DNA of 64,000 bases from Kribbella aluminosa (GTDB lineage Bacteria; Actinomycetota; Actinomycetes; Propionibacteriales; Kribbellaceae). Under the pieces are notes generated by a model. That model worked only from the letters and a program-made list of their open reading frames with translations, was not told where the DNA came from and made no database searches. Below are positions 51,035 through 58,855 of the stretch, piece after piece (positions within the stretch are counted from its first letter, which is position 1; the number at the start of each line of letters is the position of its first letter). Position numbers and translations under genes: made by a program. The stretch covers positions 1,302,001 to 1,366,000 of the forward strand of contig NZ_JAGINT010000001.1 of the NCBI RefSeq assembly GCF_017876295.1. The letters are read 5' to 3'.

Positions 51035-52059
51035 AGGCATTCAAGACCCTGCTGGCCGCCGCTCTCGTGCTCGCCGGAACCGCCGCCTGTGGCGGTACCG
51101 GTGCGGCCTCGACCGGCAGTGACGGCGAGAAGAAGACCGTGACCGTCTACACCGCGGACGGCCTGGCCGACTGGTACAAGACCCGGTTCGACGCGTTCAC
51201 CCAGAAGACCGGGATCAAGGTCCAGACCGTCGAGGCCGGCTCCGGTGAGGTGGTGTCGCGGCTGCAGAAGGAGAAGTCCAACCCGCAGGCCGACGTCGTC
51301 GTCACGCTGCCGCCGTTCATCCAGAAGGCGGACAAGGACGGGCTGCTGCAGAAGTACGACGTACCCGGCGCGGACCATGTGAAGGGCGTCAAGGGCGACG
51401 ACTACGTGACGGTCGTCGACAACTACCTGTGTTTCATCGCGAACGCCCAGGCCGGTACGCCGAAGACATTCGACGATCTGCTCGACCCGAAGTTCAAGGG
51501 CAAGCTGCAGTACTCGACGCCGGGGCAGGCCGGGGACGGCACCGCCGTACTGCTGCTGCTCCAGCACCTGCTGGGCAAGGACGGAGCGCTCGAGTACCTG
51601 AAGAAGCTCGAGGCCAACAACGTCGGGCCGTCCGCCTCCACCGGCAAGCTGCAGCCGAAGGTCAGCAAGGGCGAGCTGTTGGTCGCGAACGGCGACGTGC
51701 AGATGAACGCGGCGTCGATCGCGAACGACAAGTCGGCGTTCAGCGTCTTCTTCCCGGCGGCGAAGGACGGCAAGCGGACGACGCTGGCGCTGCCGTACGT
51801 GATGGGGCTCGGTGCGGGAGCGCCGAACGCCGACGGTGGTAAGCAGCTGATGGAGTACCTGCTGTCGACCGATGCGCAGCAGACGATCTCGAAGGACGCG
51901 TTCGGGTTGCCGGCGCGGGACGACGTACAGCCGGCCGACGCGAACTTCACCTCGGTGCAGAAGGCGACCGGCGGGGTCGAGGTGTGGCAGCCGGACTGGG
52001 CGGCGGTGCTGACGGACCTGGATGCCGACGTCGCGGCGTACACCAAGGCTGTGGGATGA
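51031..52059 (+). CDS. Aminoethylphosphonate ABC transporter, substrate-binding lipoprotein
   Basis: 342 residues. Lipoprotein signal: LLAAALVLAGTAACGG with lipobox TAAC (Cys20). Periplasmic-binding fold of the iron/phosphonate class: KKTVTVYTADGLADWYKTRF, ADVVVTLPPFIQKADKDGLL, FDDLLDPKFKGKLQYSTPGQ, LVANGDVQMNAASIANDKSA. GTG overlaps the previous stop (GTGA). It supplies the substrate of the two preceding enzymes. Confidence 0.85.
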   Translation: MKAFKTLLAAALVLAGTAACGGTGAASTGSDGEKKTVTVYTADGLADWYKTRFDAFTQKTGIKVQTVEAGSGEVVSRLQKEKSNPQADVVVTLPPFIQKADKDGLLQKYDVPGADHVKGVKGDDYVTVVDNYLCFIANAQAGTPKTFDDLLDPKFKGKLQYSTPGQAGDGTAVLLLLQHLLGKDGALEYLKKLEANNVGPSASTGKLQPKVSKGELLVANGDVQMNAASIANDKSAFSVFFPAAKDGKRTTLALPYVMGLGAGAPNADGGKQLMEYLLSTDAQQTISKDAFGLPARDDVQPADANFTSVQKATGGVEVWQPDWAAVLTDLDADVAAYTKAVG

Positions 52060-53282
52060 CGGTTCAGCTCGAGGACGTGACGGTGCACTTTGGCAACAAG
52101 CACAGTGGCCGTACGTGCGCGCTGGAAGGACTGGACCTGAGCGTCGCGGCCGGTGAGACGGTCGCGCTGCTCGGGCCGTCCGGGTCCGGGAAGTCGACCG
52201 CGCTGAAGGCGGTGGCCGGGTTCGTCCGGCCGTCGCGCGGGCGGATCCGGCTCGGTGGCCGGGACGTCACCGATCTCCCGCCTGCGCGGCGGGGGATCGG
52301 GGTGGTGGTGCAGAACTACGCGTTGTTCCCGCATCTGCGGGTTTCGGAAAACGTGGCATTCGGTTTGAAGGCGGCGCACAAGCCGAAGGCCGAGGTGGCT
52401 GCGCGGGTCACGGAAATGCTCGACATGGTCGGGATGAAGGATTTCCGAACACGTTTTCCGCGGGAGTTGTCGGGTGGGCAGCAGCAGCGGGTGGCGATTG
52501 CGCGGGCGCTGGCGATCCGGCCGCCGGTGCTGTTGCTGGACGAACCGCTGGCGGCTCTGGATGCGCAGTTGCGGGCGGACATGCTCGGCGAACTGCAGAA
52601 GCTGCGGCGGGAGGTGCCGGACATCGCGATCGTTTACGTCACCCACGATCAGTCGGAGGCGCTGGCGCTCGCGGACCGGATCGCCGTCATGCGTGATGCC
52701 CGCCTGGTTGATGTGGCGCCCGCTGCAGAGTTGTACGCCGCTCCGCCGTCCGCCTTCACTGCTTCGTTTCTGGGCGGAGCGAACCTGCTGCCCGTCGAGG
52801 TCTCCGACGGTGCCGTGAAACTGGCAGGCCGCGAGGTCCCCGGACTGACAGCACAACCCGGCAAGAGCCTGCTGTGCATCAGACCCCACGCGATCCGTCT
52901 GGATCTGCTCGAGGCGAACGGCACGTCCGGCAGGAACGGCGTGCCCGGCGCGTCCGGCGCGTCCGGCGTGCCCGGCGCGAACGGTGGTGCGGGCGGCGCG
53001 ACCGGTGCTGCGGGCGGTGCGGGCGGCGCGAACGGTGGTGCGGGCGGTGCGGCACACGGTGCGCGCGCTGAGGCAGGCGGTGGGCGCCTTGAGGTGAGGT
53101 TGGCCGGGCGGGTGGTTGGGGCGCAGTGGCGTGGGGCGTTCAATCAGGTCACGTGCACCGTTGACGGGTTGCCAGAGGTGCTGGTGCGGGTTGAGGTGCC
53201 GGCGGACAGGGCTCTGCCTGGGGTTGGGGAATCGGTCTCGGTGGTGTTTCCGGTGGGGGCTTGCAGTTTGGTGGTGGGGTGA
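52056..53282 (+). CDS. Aminoethylphosphonate ABC transporter ATPase with a collagen-like insert
   Basis: 408 residues. Walker A LLGPSGSGKSTALKAVAGFV near 38, LSGGQQQRVAIARAL near 138, Walker B VLLLDEPLAALDAQLRADML near 155, H-loop VTHDQSEAL, then TOBE-type regulatory domain. Residues about 289-343 interrupt the TOBE domain with a low-complexity Gly tract (GVPGASGASGVPGANGG and similar triplets). After it the TOBE resumes with LEVRLAGRVVGAQWRGAFNQ. About 55 residues longer than expected. ATG overlaps the substrate-binding protein stop codon. Confidence 0.85.
   Translation: MTVQLEDVTVHFGNKHSGRTCALEGLDLSVAAGETVALLGPSGSGKSTALKAVAGFVRPSRGRIRLGGRDVTDLPPARRGIGVVVQNYALFPHLRVSENVAFGLKAAHKPKAEVAARVTEMLDMVGMKDFRTRFPRELSGGQQQRVAIARALAIRPPVLLLDEPLAALDAQLRADMLGELQKLRREVPDIAIVYVTHDQSEALALADRIAVMRDARLVDVAPAAELYAAPPSAFTASFLGGANLLPVEVSDGAVKLAGREVPGLTAQPGKSLLCIRPHAIRLDLLEANGTSGRNGVPGASGASGVPGANGGAGGATGAAGGAGGANGGAGGAAHGARAEAGGGRLEVRLAGRVVGAQWRGAFNQVTCTVDGLPEVLVRVEVPADRALPGVGESVSVVFPVGACSLVVG
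52920..53083 (+). repeat. In-frame Gly-X-Y / GGA minisatellite
   Basis: Tandem degenerate units of GGCGCGTCC, GGCGCGAAC and GGTGCGGGC encode Gly-rich triplets within the ABC ATPase gene. Unit length 9 nt (3 codons) keeps the frame open whatever the copy number. Confidence 0.75.
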
Positions 53283-54101
53283 TGGCTGTCGAGGTGTTGG
53301 GAGCCTCGGTCGTCCCTCGTGGGGAGCGGCGGCGGGACGGGAAGTGGTTGTGGGTTTTGCCGCCGTTGCTGGTGATCGCGGTGCTGGTGGTCTATCCGTT
53401 GGTGCTGGTCGCTGTGGAGTCGGTGCCGGCCCTGGGGTGTGGTGGTCGGGTCGGCGGAGTTTCGGGATGCGTTGCTGCGGACCGTACAGATCGCGGTCAG
53501 TTCGACGATCGGGTGCCTGATCGTGGGGACGTTCCTGGCCGTGGTGATCAGCTTTGTGCCGTTTCCGGGAGCGCGGGTGGTCGCCGGTCTGGTGGACACC
53601 ATGCTGGCGTTGCCGTCTTTCCTGGTGGCGTTGTCGTTCACGTTCATCTACGGGAGTACGGGGATCCTCCGAGCGGGCGGGTTTCTCACCTCGCCGTGGG
53701 CGGTGGTACTCGCCGAGGTCACGTTCTACACACCGTTCGTCATGCGCCCGTTGCTCGCGGCAATGAGTCGCCTCCCGCGCGCCCAGCTCGACGTCGCGGC
53801 CAGTCTCGGTGCGGGCCCCTGGCGGGTGCTGCGGCAAGTCGTACTCCCCGAAGTGCGACCGGCCCTGGTAGCGGGCGGCAGCCTGACGCTGCTGCTGACG
53901 CTGAACGAGTTCGGCATCGTCCTGTTCCTCGGCGCGAAGAACACCACCACGCTCCCGATGCTCGTGCACACCAAGGGCATCGTGATGTTCGACTACCCGG
54001 GCGCGTGCGTGATCGCCGTCGTCCAGATCGCGCTCTCGCTCGGCCTGTACGCCGTACTGCGGACTGCACTCGGAGGAGGTCGTCGTGCTCGTCTGGACTA
54101 A
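53282..54101 (+). pseudogene. Aminoethylphosphonate ABC permease 1, frameshifted near the N-terminus
   Basis: From ATG 53282 (overlapping the ATPase stop), frame 1 gives a basic N-terminus and first helix WVLPPLLVIAVLVVYPLVLV, AVES. Homology then continues in the +1 frame: PWGVVVGSAEFRDALLRTVQ, GCLIVGTFLAVVISFVPFPG, LPSFLVALSFTFIYGSTGIL, and the permease EAA loop QLDVAASLGAGPWRVLRQVV, LPEVRPAL. The switch falls at about 53425-53440, with a few codons apparently lost. Translation from GTG 53439 would yield a 220-residue permease lacking helix 1. Could be a sequencing error, a true null, or an N-terminally shortened protein. Confidence 0.65.
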
Positions 54102-54876
54102 GTCCGGCAAGGCCGCCGTCTGGATCGCCTTCGCGGTCGTCTTCGGCGTACTCGTACTGGCGCCGTTCCTGGTCGTGATCGCCGCCGCGTTCGCCGGCTC
54201 CTGGAACGGCGTACTCCCGTCAGACCCCACAACCAGTCATCTCCAACAGGCCCTGTCCGGTGACGAGCTCGCGTCGCTCTCGGTCAGCCTGCAGACCGCG
54301 TTCATGGGCGGCCTGTTCGCGGTCCTTTTCGGCACCTGGGGAGCACTCTCGGCAGCGAACACCCGGTTCGCGCGAGTGGCCGACGCCCTGCACCACCTGC
54401 CGATCGCCGTGCCGTCCGTGGTCGTCGGCCTCGGCCTGCTGGTCGCGTTCTCCCGGCAGCCGATCCTGCTGAACGGCACCAAGTGGATCGTGGTGATCGC
54501 CCACCTCGTCCTGATGGTTGCCTTCAGCTACGGAACGGTGGCGGCCGCCCTGCAGCGCATCGATCCGTCGTACGCCGATGTCGCTGCTTCGCTCGGTGCT
54601 TCGCCGGCGCGTGTCCTGTGGCAGGTCCGGTTTCCGATGCTGCTGCCCGCGGTCGCCTCGGCCGCCGGGCTGTCCGTCGCGCTGTCGATGGGTGAGGTCG
54701 GCGCCACGATCATGGTCTACCCGGCGTCCTGGCGGACGTTGCCGGTGAGCATCTTCGCGTTGACCGACCGCGGTCAGTCGTTCGTCGCGGCCGCCGAGGC
54801 GGTCGTGTTGCTCACGGCAACCGTCGTCCTGGTGCTGGTCCTCGACCGGCTACGCGGCCGCGCCACAGAACGCTGA
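54085..54876 (+). CDS. Aminoethylphosphonate ABC permease 2
   Basis: 263 residues, six helices of the MetI/BPD type: AVWIAFAVVFGVLVLAPFLV, LQTAFMGGLFAVLFGTWGAL, HHLPIAVPSVVVGLGLLVAF, and the EAA motif SYADVAASLGASPARVLWQV, RFPMLLPAVASA. GTG at 54085 overlaps permease 1 by 17 nt. The gene's 3' end is copied in tandem downstream. Confidence 0.87.
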   Translation: MLVWTKSGKAAVWIAFAVVFGVLVLAPFLVVIAAAFAGSWNGVLPSDPTTSHLQQALSGDELASLSVSLQTAFMGGLFAVLFGTWGALSAANTRFARVADALHHLPIAVPSVVVGLGLLVAFSRQPILLNGTKWIVVIAHLVLMVAFSYGTVAAALQRIDPSYADVAASLGASPARVLWQVRFPMLLPAVASAAGLSVALSMGEVGATIMVYPASWRTLPVSIFALTDRGQSFVAAAEAVVLLTATVVLVLVLDRLRGRATER

Positions 54877-54939
54877 CCGGCCACGCGTCCGTGCCACGGA
54901 ACGCTGACCGGCGGCGCGACGCGCCGCGGAACGGCGAGC
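54848..54939. repeat. 31-bp tandem repeat of the permease 2 gene end
   Basis: Units 54848-54878, 54879-54909 and 54910-54939. The shared core is CGTGCCACGGAACGCTGACC with variants. The first unit holds the final codons and TGA of the permease gene, the second is about 87% identical and the third is more diverged. The noncoding copies lie entirely downstream of the stop codon. Confidence 0.85.
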
Positions 54940-54982
54940 GGCTGCTGCGTCGTAGACGTGAGCAGCGCGGAGCGTCGGCCGG

Positions 54983-55402
54983 CTAGTGCGTCACCGACGC
55001 CAGGAGCTGGGAGAGGCGGCCCAGCTCGGGCTCCCAGCCCGTCCGGTGGTTCGCGGCGTCCTCCGCGTTCGCGAATCCCGTATGGCTGAGCCGCATCCGG
55101 GTACCGTCCGGCACCTCGGTCAGGTCGACCTCGACCCGGGTCGGCGCGTCCCCGGTCCCGTCCCACTGCCAGCTGAACACCAGCCGCGTCGGCGGCACGA
55201 CCTCCAGATAGGTACCGCGGACCACATGCGGCCCCATCTCCACGACGTACGAACCGCCGGCCCGGACGTCCGCCCGCACTTTCAGCTCCAGCTGTGGATT
55301 CGGGCAGTACCACTTCACCAGCAGCTCGGCCCGCGTCCACGCGTCGTACACACGGGCGATCGTTGCCGGAAGCACCCTTTCGATCCGGATCTCAGTGTCC
55401 AT
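54983..55402 (-). CDS. SRPBCC / AHSA1-type protein
   Basis: 139 residues. IRIERVLPATIARVYDAWTR, AELLVKWYCPNPQLELKVRA, GGSYVVEMGPHVVRGTYLEV, LSHTGFANAEDAANHRTGWE, PELGRLSQLLASV is the typical AHSA1 pattern with a C-terminal helix closing the pocket. It overlaps the end of the arsR gene by 11 nt and is co-transcribed with it. A second arsR-SRPBCC pair is at 30806-31590. Confidence 0.87.
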   Translation of the reverse strand: MDTEIRIERVLPATIARVYDAWTRAELLVKWYCPNPQLELKVRADVRAGGSYVVEMGPHVVRGTYLEVVPPTRLVFSWQWDGTGDAPTRVEVDLTEVPDGTRMRLSHTGFANAEDAANHRTGWEPELGRLSQLLASVTH

Positions 55403-55709
55403 CGTCGTCCTCCCGCAAGAGCTCTTCCAACCGGTCAACGGTGCTGTTCCAGTACGACGTGAGGTCGCCGAGCCATGACTCCACCTCGGAGATCGCCTCC
55501 GGCCGGAGCGTGCACACCACCGTCCGGCCGACCCGCCGACGGCGCACCAGGCCCGCGTCGACGAGGACCCGGACGTGCTTGGTCATCGCCGGCGGCGTGA
55601 TCCGGTGCGGCTCGGCAAGCTCGCCCATGGTTGCCTCGCCGCGGCTCAGCCGGCCCACGATCGCCAGCCTCGTGGGATCTGCCAGGGCCCCGAAGGTCGT
55701 CGTCAGCAC
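55392..55709 (-). CDS. ArsR-family regulator
   Basis: 105 residues from GTG 55709. Winged helix: FGALADPTRLAIVGRLSRGE, MGELAEPHRITPPAMTKHVR, VLVDAGLVRRRRVGRTVVCT. GTG 55709 is preferred over GTG 55718 because it lies 7 nt after the -10 box TGAAGT (55722-55717) with TTGACA (55746-55741) 18 nt further up, giving a leaderless transcript. A long palindrome covers this promoter. Confidence 0.87.
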   Translation of the reverse strand: MLTTTFGALADPTRLAIVGRLSRGEATMGELAEPHRITPPAMTKHVRVLVDAGLVRRRRVGRTVVCTLRPEAISEVESWLGDLTSYWNSTVDRLEELLREDDDGH

Positions 55710-55714
55710 AGCCA

Positions 55715-55738
55715 ACACTTCACCAACTGGTGAAGTGT
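55715..55738. promoter_or_regulatory. ArsR operator, perfect 11-bp inverted repeat
   Basis: ACACTTCACCA (55715-55725) and TGGTGAAGTGT (55728-55738) are perfectly inverted around AC. It fills the space between the -35 and -10 boxes of arsR. It also covers the region 14-37 bp upstream of the P450 -10 box TACGCT (55752-55757), so both divergent genes should respond. Confidence 0.75.
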
Positions 55739-55763
55739 CGTGTCAAGCCCGTACGCTGGCCGC

Positions 55764-56945
55764 ATGCGGCAGCCGTTCACCGAAACCAGTGGAATCGCCC
55801 GGCACTGGGGCTTCGAGGATCTCGCCTCCACCGGACCCGTGCAGCGCTACACGATGTTCACCGGCGTCCCGGTCCAGCTCGTCACCGGGTACGCCGAGAC
55901 CCGCGAGCTGCTCGCCCATCCGGACGTGGTGCGCTCGTCGACGGAGGGTCCGCACCGGGAGACGGTCATGGACGACCTGATCGCGAGCACCGAGCGGCAC
56001 ATGCTGAACGCCAACCCGCCGGACCACACCCGGCTGCGCAAACTCGTCACGGCCGCGTTCACCCGTCGCCGGATCGAGGCGCTGGAGCCGCGGATCCGCG
56101 AGATCGCCACCAGCCTGCTCGACGAGCTGGACGGCGCCGACGGGCCGGTCGACCTGGTGAACGCGTACAGCTACCCGTTGCCGATCACCGTGATCTGCGA
56201 GCTGATCGGCATCCCGGCGGTGCGCCGCGACGACTTCCGCCGCTGGTCGTCGGTGCTCGTGAACGCGGCCGTGCACACCGACGAGGAGTACGTCGAGGCG
56301 ATCTCGCTGATGCGCGAGTTCGTGCACGAGCTGATCGCCCAGAAGCGGCTGGCGCCGACCGACGACCTCCTGTCCGGACTGATCGCCGTACAGGAGGACG
56401 GCGATCAGCTGAGCCAGGACGAGCTGACCTCGATGGTGTTCCTGCTGCTCGCGGCCGGCCACGAGACCACGGTCAGCCTGATCAGTAACGGAGTACATGC
56501 TCTGCTTCGGCATCCGGACCAGCTCGAGCTGCTCAGGTCCGAGCCCGAGCGACTGCCGGCGGCCGTCGAGGAGCTGCTGCGGTACGACGGCCCGCTGCAG
56601 GCGGCGATCCCGTACGTCGCCCGCGCGTCGATCGACGTCGCGGGCCGGCGGATCGACGCCGGTGACGTGATCGTGTTCGCGCTGCTGCCGGCGAACCGGG
56701 ACGTCCGGAAGGTGGAGCGGGCCGACGAGCTGGACATCACCCGCTCGGACTCCGCGCACCTCGCGTTCGGGCACGGGATCCACCACTGCCTCGGCGCTCC
56801 GCTGGCCCGGCTGGAGGGCCGGATCGCGCTGGAGCTGCTGTTCGAGCGGTTCCCGCGGCTGCGGCTCGCCGTACCGAAGCAGGATCCGCCGCGGCACCCG
56901 AGCTTCCTGATGAACGCGATCCGCGAGCTGCCGGTACTGCTTTGA
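55764..56945 (+). CDS. Cytochrome P450 monooxygenase
   Basis: 393 residues. I-helix LLLAAGHETTVSLISNGVHA (AGHET) near 231, K-helix ExxR in AVEELLRYDGPLQAAIPYVA, and heme-binding FGHGIHHCLGAPLARLEGRI with Cys342. Soluble class I P450 of the CYP105/107-like actinobacterial type; no ferredoxin gene adjacent. Substrate unknown. ATG is 6 nt after TACGCT, leaderless. Shares the ArsR operator region. Confidence 0.93.
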   Translation: MRQPFTETSGIARHWGFEDLASTGPVQRYTMFTGVPVQLVTGYAETRELLAHPDVVRSSTEGPHRETVMDDLIASTERHMLNANPPDHTRLRKLVTAAFTRRRIEALEPRIREIATSLLDELDGADGPVDLVNAYSYPLPITVICELIGIPAVRRDDFRRWSSVLVNAAVHTDEEYVEAISLMREFVHELIAQKRLAPTDDLLSGLIAVQEDGDQLSQDELTSMVFLLLAAGHETTVSLISNGVHALLRHPDQLELLRSEPERLPAAVEELLRYDGPLQAAIPYVARASIDVAGRRIDAGDVIVFALLPANRDVRKVERADELDITRSDSAHLAFGHGIHHCLGAPLARLEGRIALELLFERFPRLRLAVPKQDPPRHPSFLMNAIRELPVLL

Positions 56946-57009
56946 ACATCGGGTGAAATGACAGCGATGGGATTGCCACCCGCTTGGCAGCCGGTGGCAT
57001 CCTTTCGGG

Positions 57010-57708
57010 GTGACGGAGTTGATGGAGGTCGCGCGACACCTGCTGAGCATCGCGATGGCGTCGCAGTGGCTGCTGCTCATCCTGTTCGTCGCCGCCGCGG
57101 TCGACGCGGTGTTCCCGGTCGTGCCCAGCGAGGGCATGGTGATCACCGCCGGCATGGCCGCGGCCGCCGGCCATCAGAACCTGCCGCTGGTGATCGCGGT
57201 CGCGATGGCCGGCTCGGTGATCGGCGAGTCCTTCTGCTACCTCCTCGGCCGCGGCTCCGGCCCGGCGCTGCACCGCTGGATGATGCGCCAGGAGCGCCGC
57301 CAGCAGATCTACGACCGGGTCTCGGGCGCGCTGCACAAGCGCGGTGGGCTGATCCTGATGACGGTCCGCTACATCCCCGGCGCCCGGATGGTCGCGACCC
57401 TGACCGCGGGCGCGACCCGGTACTCGTTCAAGAAGTTCCTGGTCTTCACGTTCTTCGGCGTGACGATCGCGTACACGTACGTCGCGATGCTCGGCTACCT
57501 CGGCGGTGACGCGTTCGCGCACGACCAGCTGAAGGGGCTCGCGTTCAGCCTGAGTCTGGCGGCGGTGATCGGTCTCGTCCTGGAGACGTCCCGCCGGATC
57601 GCGAACCGGCCGCGCCGCGAAGGTCACAGGCGCCTAACGATCGCCGCGCCGGTTTGCCTCCCGGCGCGTGTCCCGGCCCAACCTTCCCGCCTTCCCGTGC
57701 GTCAGTAG
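57010..57708 (+). CDS. DedA-family membrane protein
   Basis: 232 residues. WLLLILFVAAAVDAVFPVVP, SEGMVITAGMAAAAGHQNLP, GSVIGESFCYLLGRGSGPAL, then GGLILMTVRYIPGARMVATL with TAGATRYSFKKFLVFTFFGV, the re-entrant DedA/VTT motif (F/Y-x-R-x-x-PGxR). Members flip phospholipids or undecaprenyl phosphate and maintain membrane homeostasis. The C-terminal 30 residues are basic and Pro-rich. Confidence 0.88.
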   Translation: MTELMEVARHLLSIAMASQWLLLILFVAAAVDAVFPVVPSEGMVITAGMAAAAGHQNLPLVIAVAMAGSVIGESFCYLLGRGSGPALHRWMMRQERRQQIYDRVSGALHKRGGLILMTVRYIPGARMVATLTAGATRYSFKKFLVFTFFGVTIAYTYVAMLGYLGGDAFAHDQLKGLAFSLSLAAVIGLVLETSRRIANRPRREGHRRLTIAAPVCLPARVPAQPSRLPVRQ

Positions 57709-57712
57709 GTAG

Positions 57713-58855
57713 GTGGTGAGGCCAGGGGTGAACCTCGCGGCCGCTGCGGTGGTCATCGCGGCGGTCATCGTCGGGTGTTCCGACGTACCTCCGGACGGCG
57801 CCCCGAAGCCCAGCAACGCCACGGTTCCGAGGACCGGTGTCACGCCGTCGGTGAAGCCGAGTACGCCTTCGGTCACGCCATCGACGGGGAAGTTGCCTGC
57901 CGCGGCTCCGGTACTGCGGTCCTTCCCGGCGCGGTTGCCGAACGGTAAGCCGCCGCTGTTCGTTGTGGTGTCGTTCGACGGCGCCGGAGATCTCGGGCTC
58001 TGGGCGCACTGGCGGGCCGTCGCCAAGCAGGTCAACGCGCGGATGACGTTCTTCCTGTCCGGGCCGTACCTCTACCCGGAGGACCACCGCACCGACTACA
58101 AGCCGCCGTACAAGAAGCCCGGCGCCTCCGACATCGGGTGGGGCGACACCGCGAACGTCCTCGGCCGTACGACGGTACTGCGCGCGGCGATCGCCGAGGG
58201 CCACGAGATCGGCACGCACGCGAACGGGCACTTCTGCGGCGCGAACGGCATCGGCCGCTGGACCACCGCACAGTGGACCGCCGAACTGAACGCGTTCGAC
58301 CGGATGGTCCGGACCGGGCCGACGCTGGCCGCGGGCAAGTCCGTCGAGCCGCCGTTCGACCCGTCAACGGTGAAGGGCATGCGGACGCCGTGCCTGGAGG
58401 GCAACCGCGCCGCGTACCGGGCCGCGATGGTGCGGCGCGGCATGCTGTACGACGCCTCCGCGCCCGGCTACATCGCGTGGCCGAAGAAGGAGAACGGGGT
58501 ATGGAACTTCCCGCTCGAGTCGGTCACGCTCGCGGGGACCAAGAAGACCACGCTGACGATGGACTACAACTTCTGGTACTCGCAGACCAAGGCGAAGCGG
58601 GCCCCGATCGCCCAGGCGCCGGCGATGAAGGCGCAGGTGCTCGCGACGTACCGGCAGGCGCTGGCCAAGTCGCGGTCCGGCGACAACCCGCCGCTGTTCC
58701 TCGGCAACCACTTCAACCACTGGAACAACAGCGTGTACTCCGACGCGCTCACCCAGTTCGTACTGGAGACGTGCAAGCAGCCCGACGTCCGGTGCGTGTC
58801 GAACATGGAGCTGGCCAGCTGGCTGGCGAAGAACGGCGTACCGGGCCGGTCATAG
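57713..58855 (+). CDS. Polysaccharide deacetylase-like lipoprotein
   Basis: 380 residues. Lipoprotein signal ending AVIVGCSD, then a Pro/Thr/Ser linker and a NodB-like domain: PPLFVVVSFDGAGDLGLWAH (single Asp-Gly instead of FDDGP), MTFFLSGPYLY, EGHEIGTHANGHFCGANG (H-x3-H), PPFDPSTVKGMRTPCLEGNR, and LFLGNHFNHWNNSVYSDALT with a late His. The altered first motif suggests changed chemistry or substrate. Extracellular, membrane-anchored. Two near-equivalent GTG starts (57713 and 57716). Confidence 0.82.
   Translation: MVRPGVNLAAAAVVIAAVIVGCSDVPPDGAPKPSNATVPRTGVTPSVKPSTPSVTPSTGKLPAAAPVLRSFPARLPNGKPPLFVVVSFDGAGDLGLWAHWRAVAKQVNARMTFFLSGPYLYPEDHRTDYKPPYKKPGASDIGWGDTANVLGRTTVLRAAIAEGHEIGTHANGHFCGANGIGRWTTAQWTAELNAFDRMVRTGPTLAAGKSVEPPFDPSTVKGMRTPCLEGNRAAYRAAMVRRGMLYDASAPGYIAWPKKENGVWNFPLESVTLAGTKKTTLTMDYNFWYSQTKAKRAPIAQAPAMKAQVLATYRQALAKSRSGDNPPLFLGNHFNHWNNSVYSDALTQFVLETCKQPDVRCVSNMELASWLAKNGVPGRS

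Noticed and set aside
51423..54230. 935-codon open frame antisense to the phosphonate transporter genes
   Set aside because: Produced by high GC in the reverse frame; composition is low-complexity Arg/Pro/His and the plus strand carries recognisable ABC genes.
54848..54939. CRISPR-like array
   Set aside because: Units are contiguous with no spacers and include the end of a coding gene; no cas genes in the window.
58310..58325. Third GntR phosphonate operator (GGTCCGGACC inside the deacetylase gene)
   Set aside because: Only the 10-bp core is shared, it lies within coding sequence, and the ATT/AAT flanks are absent.
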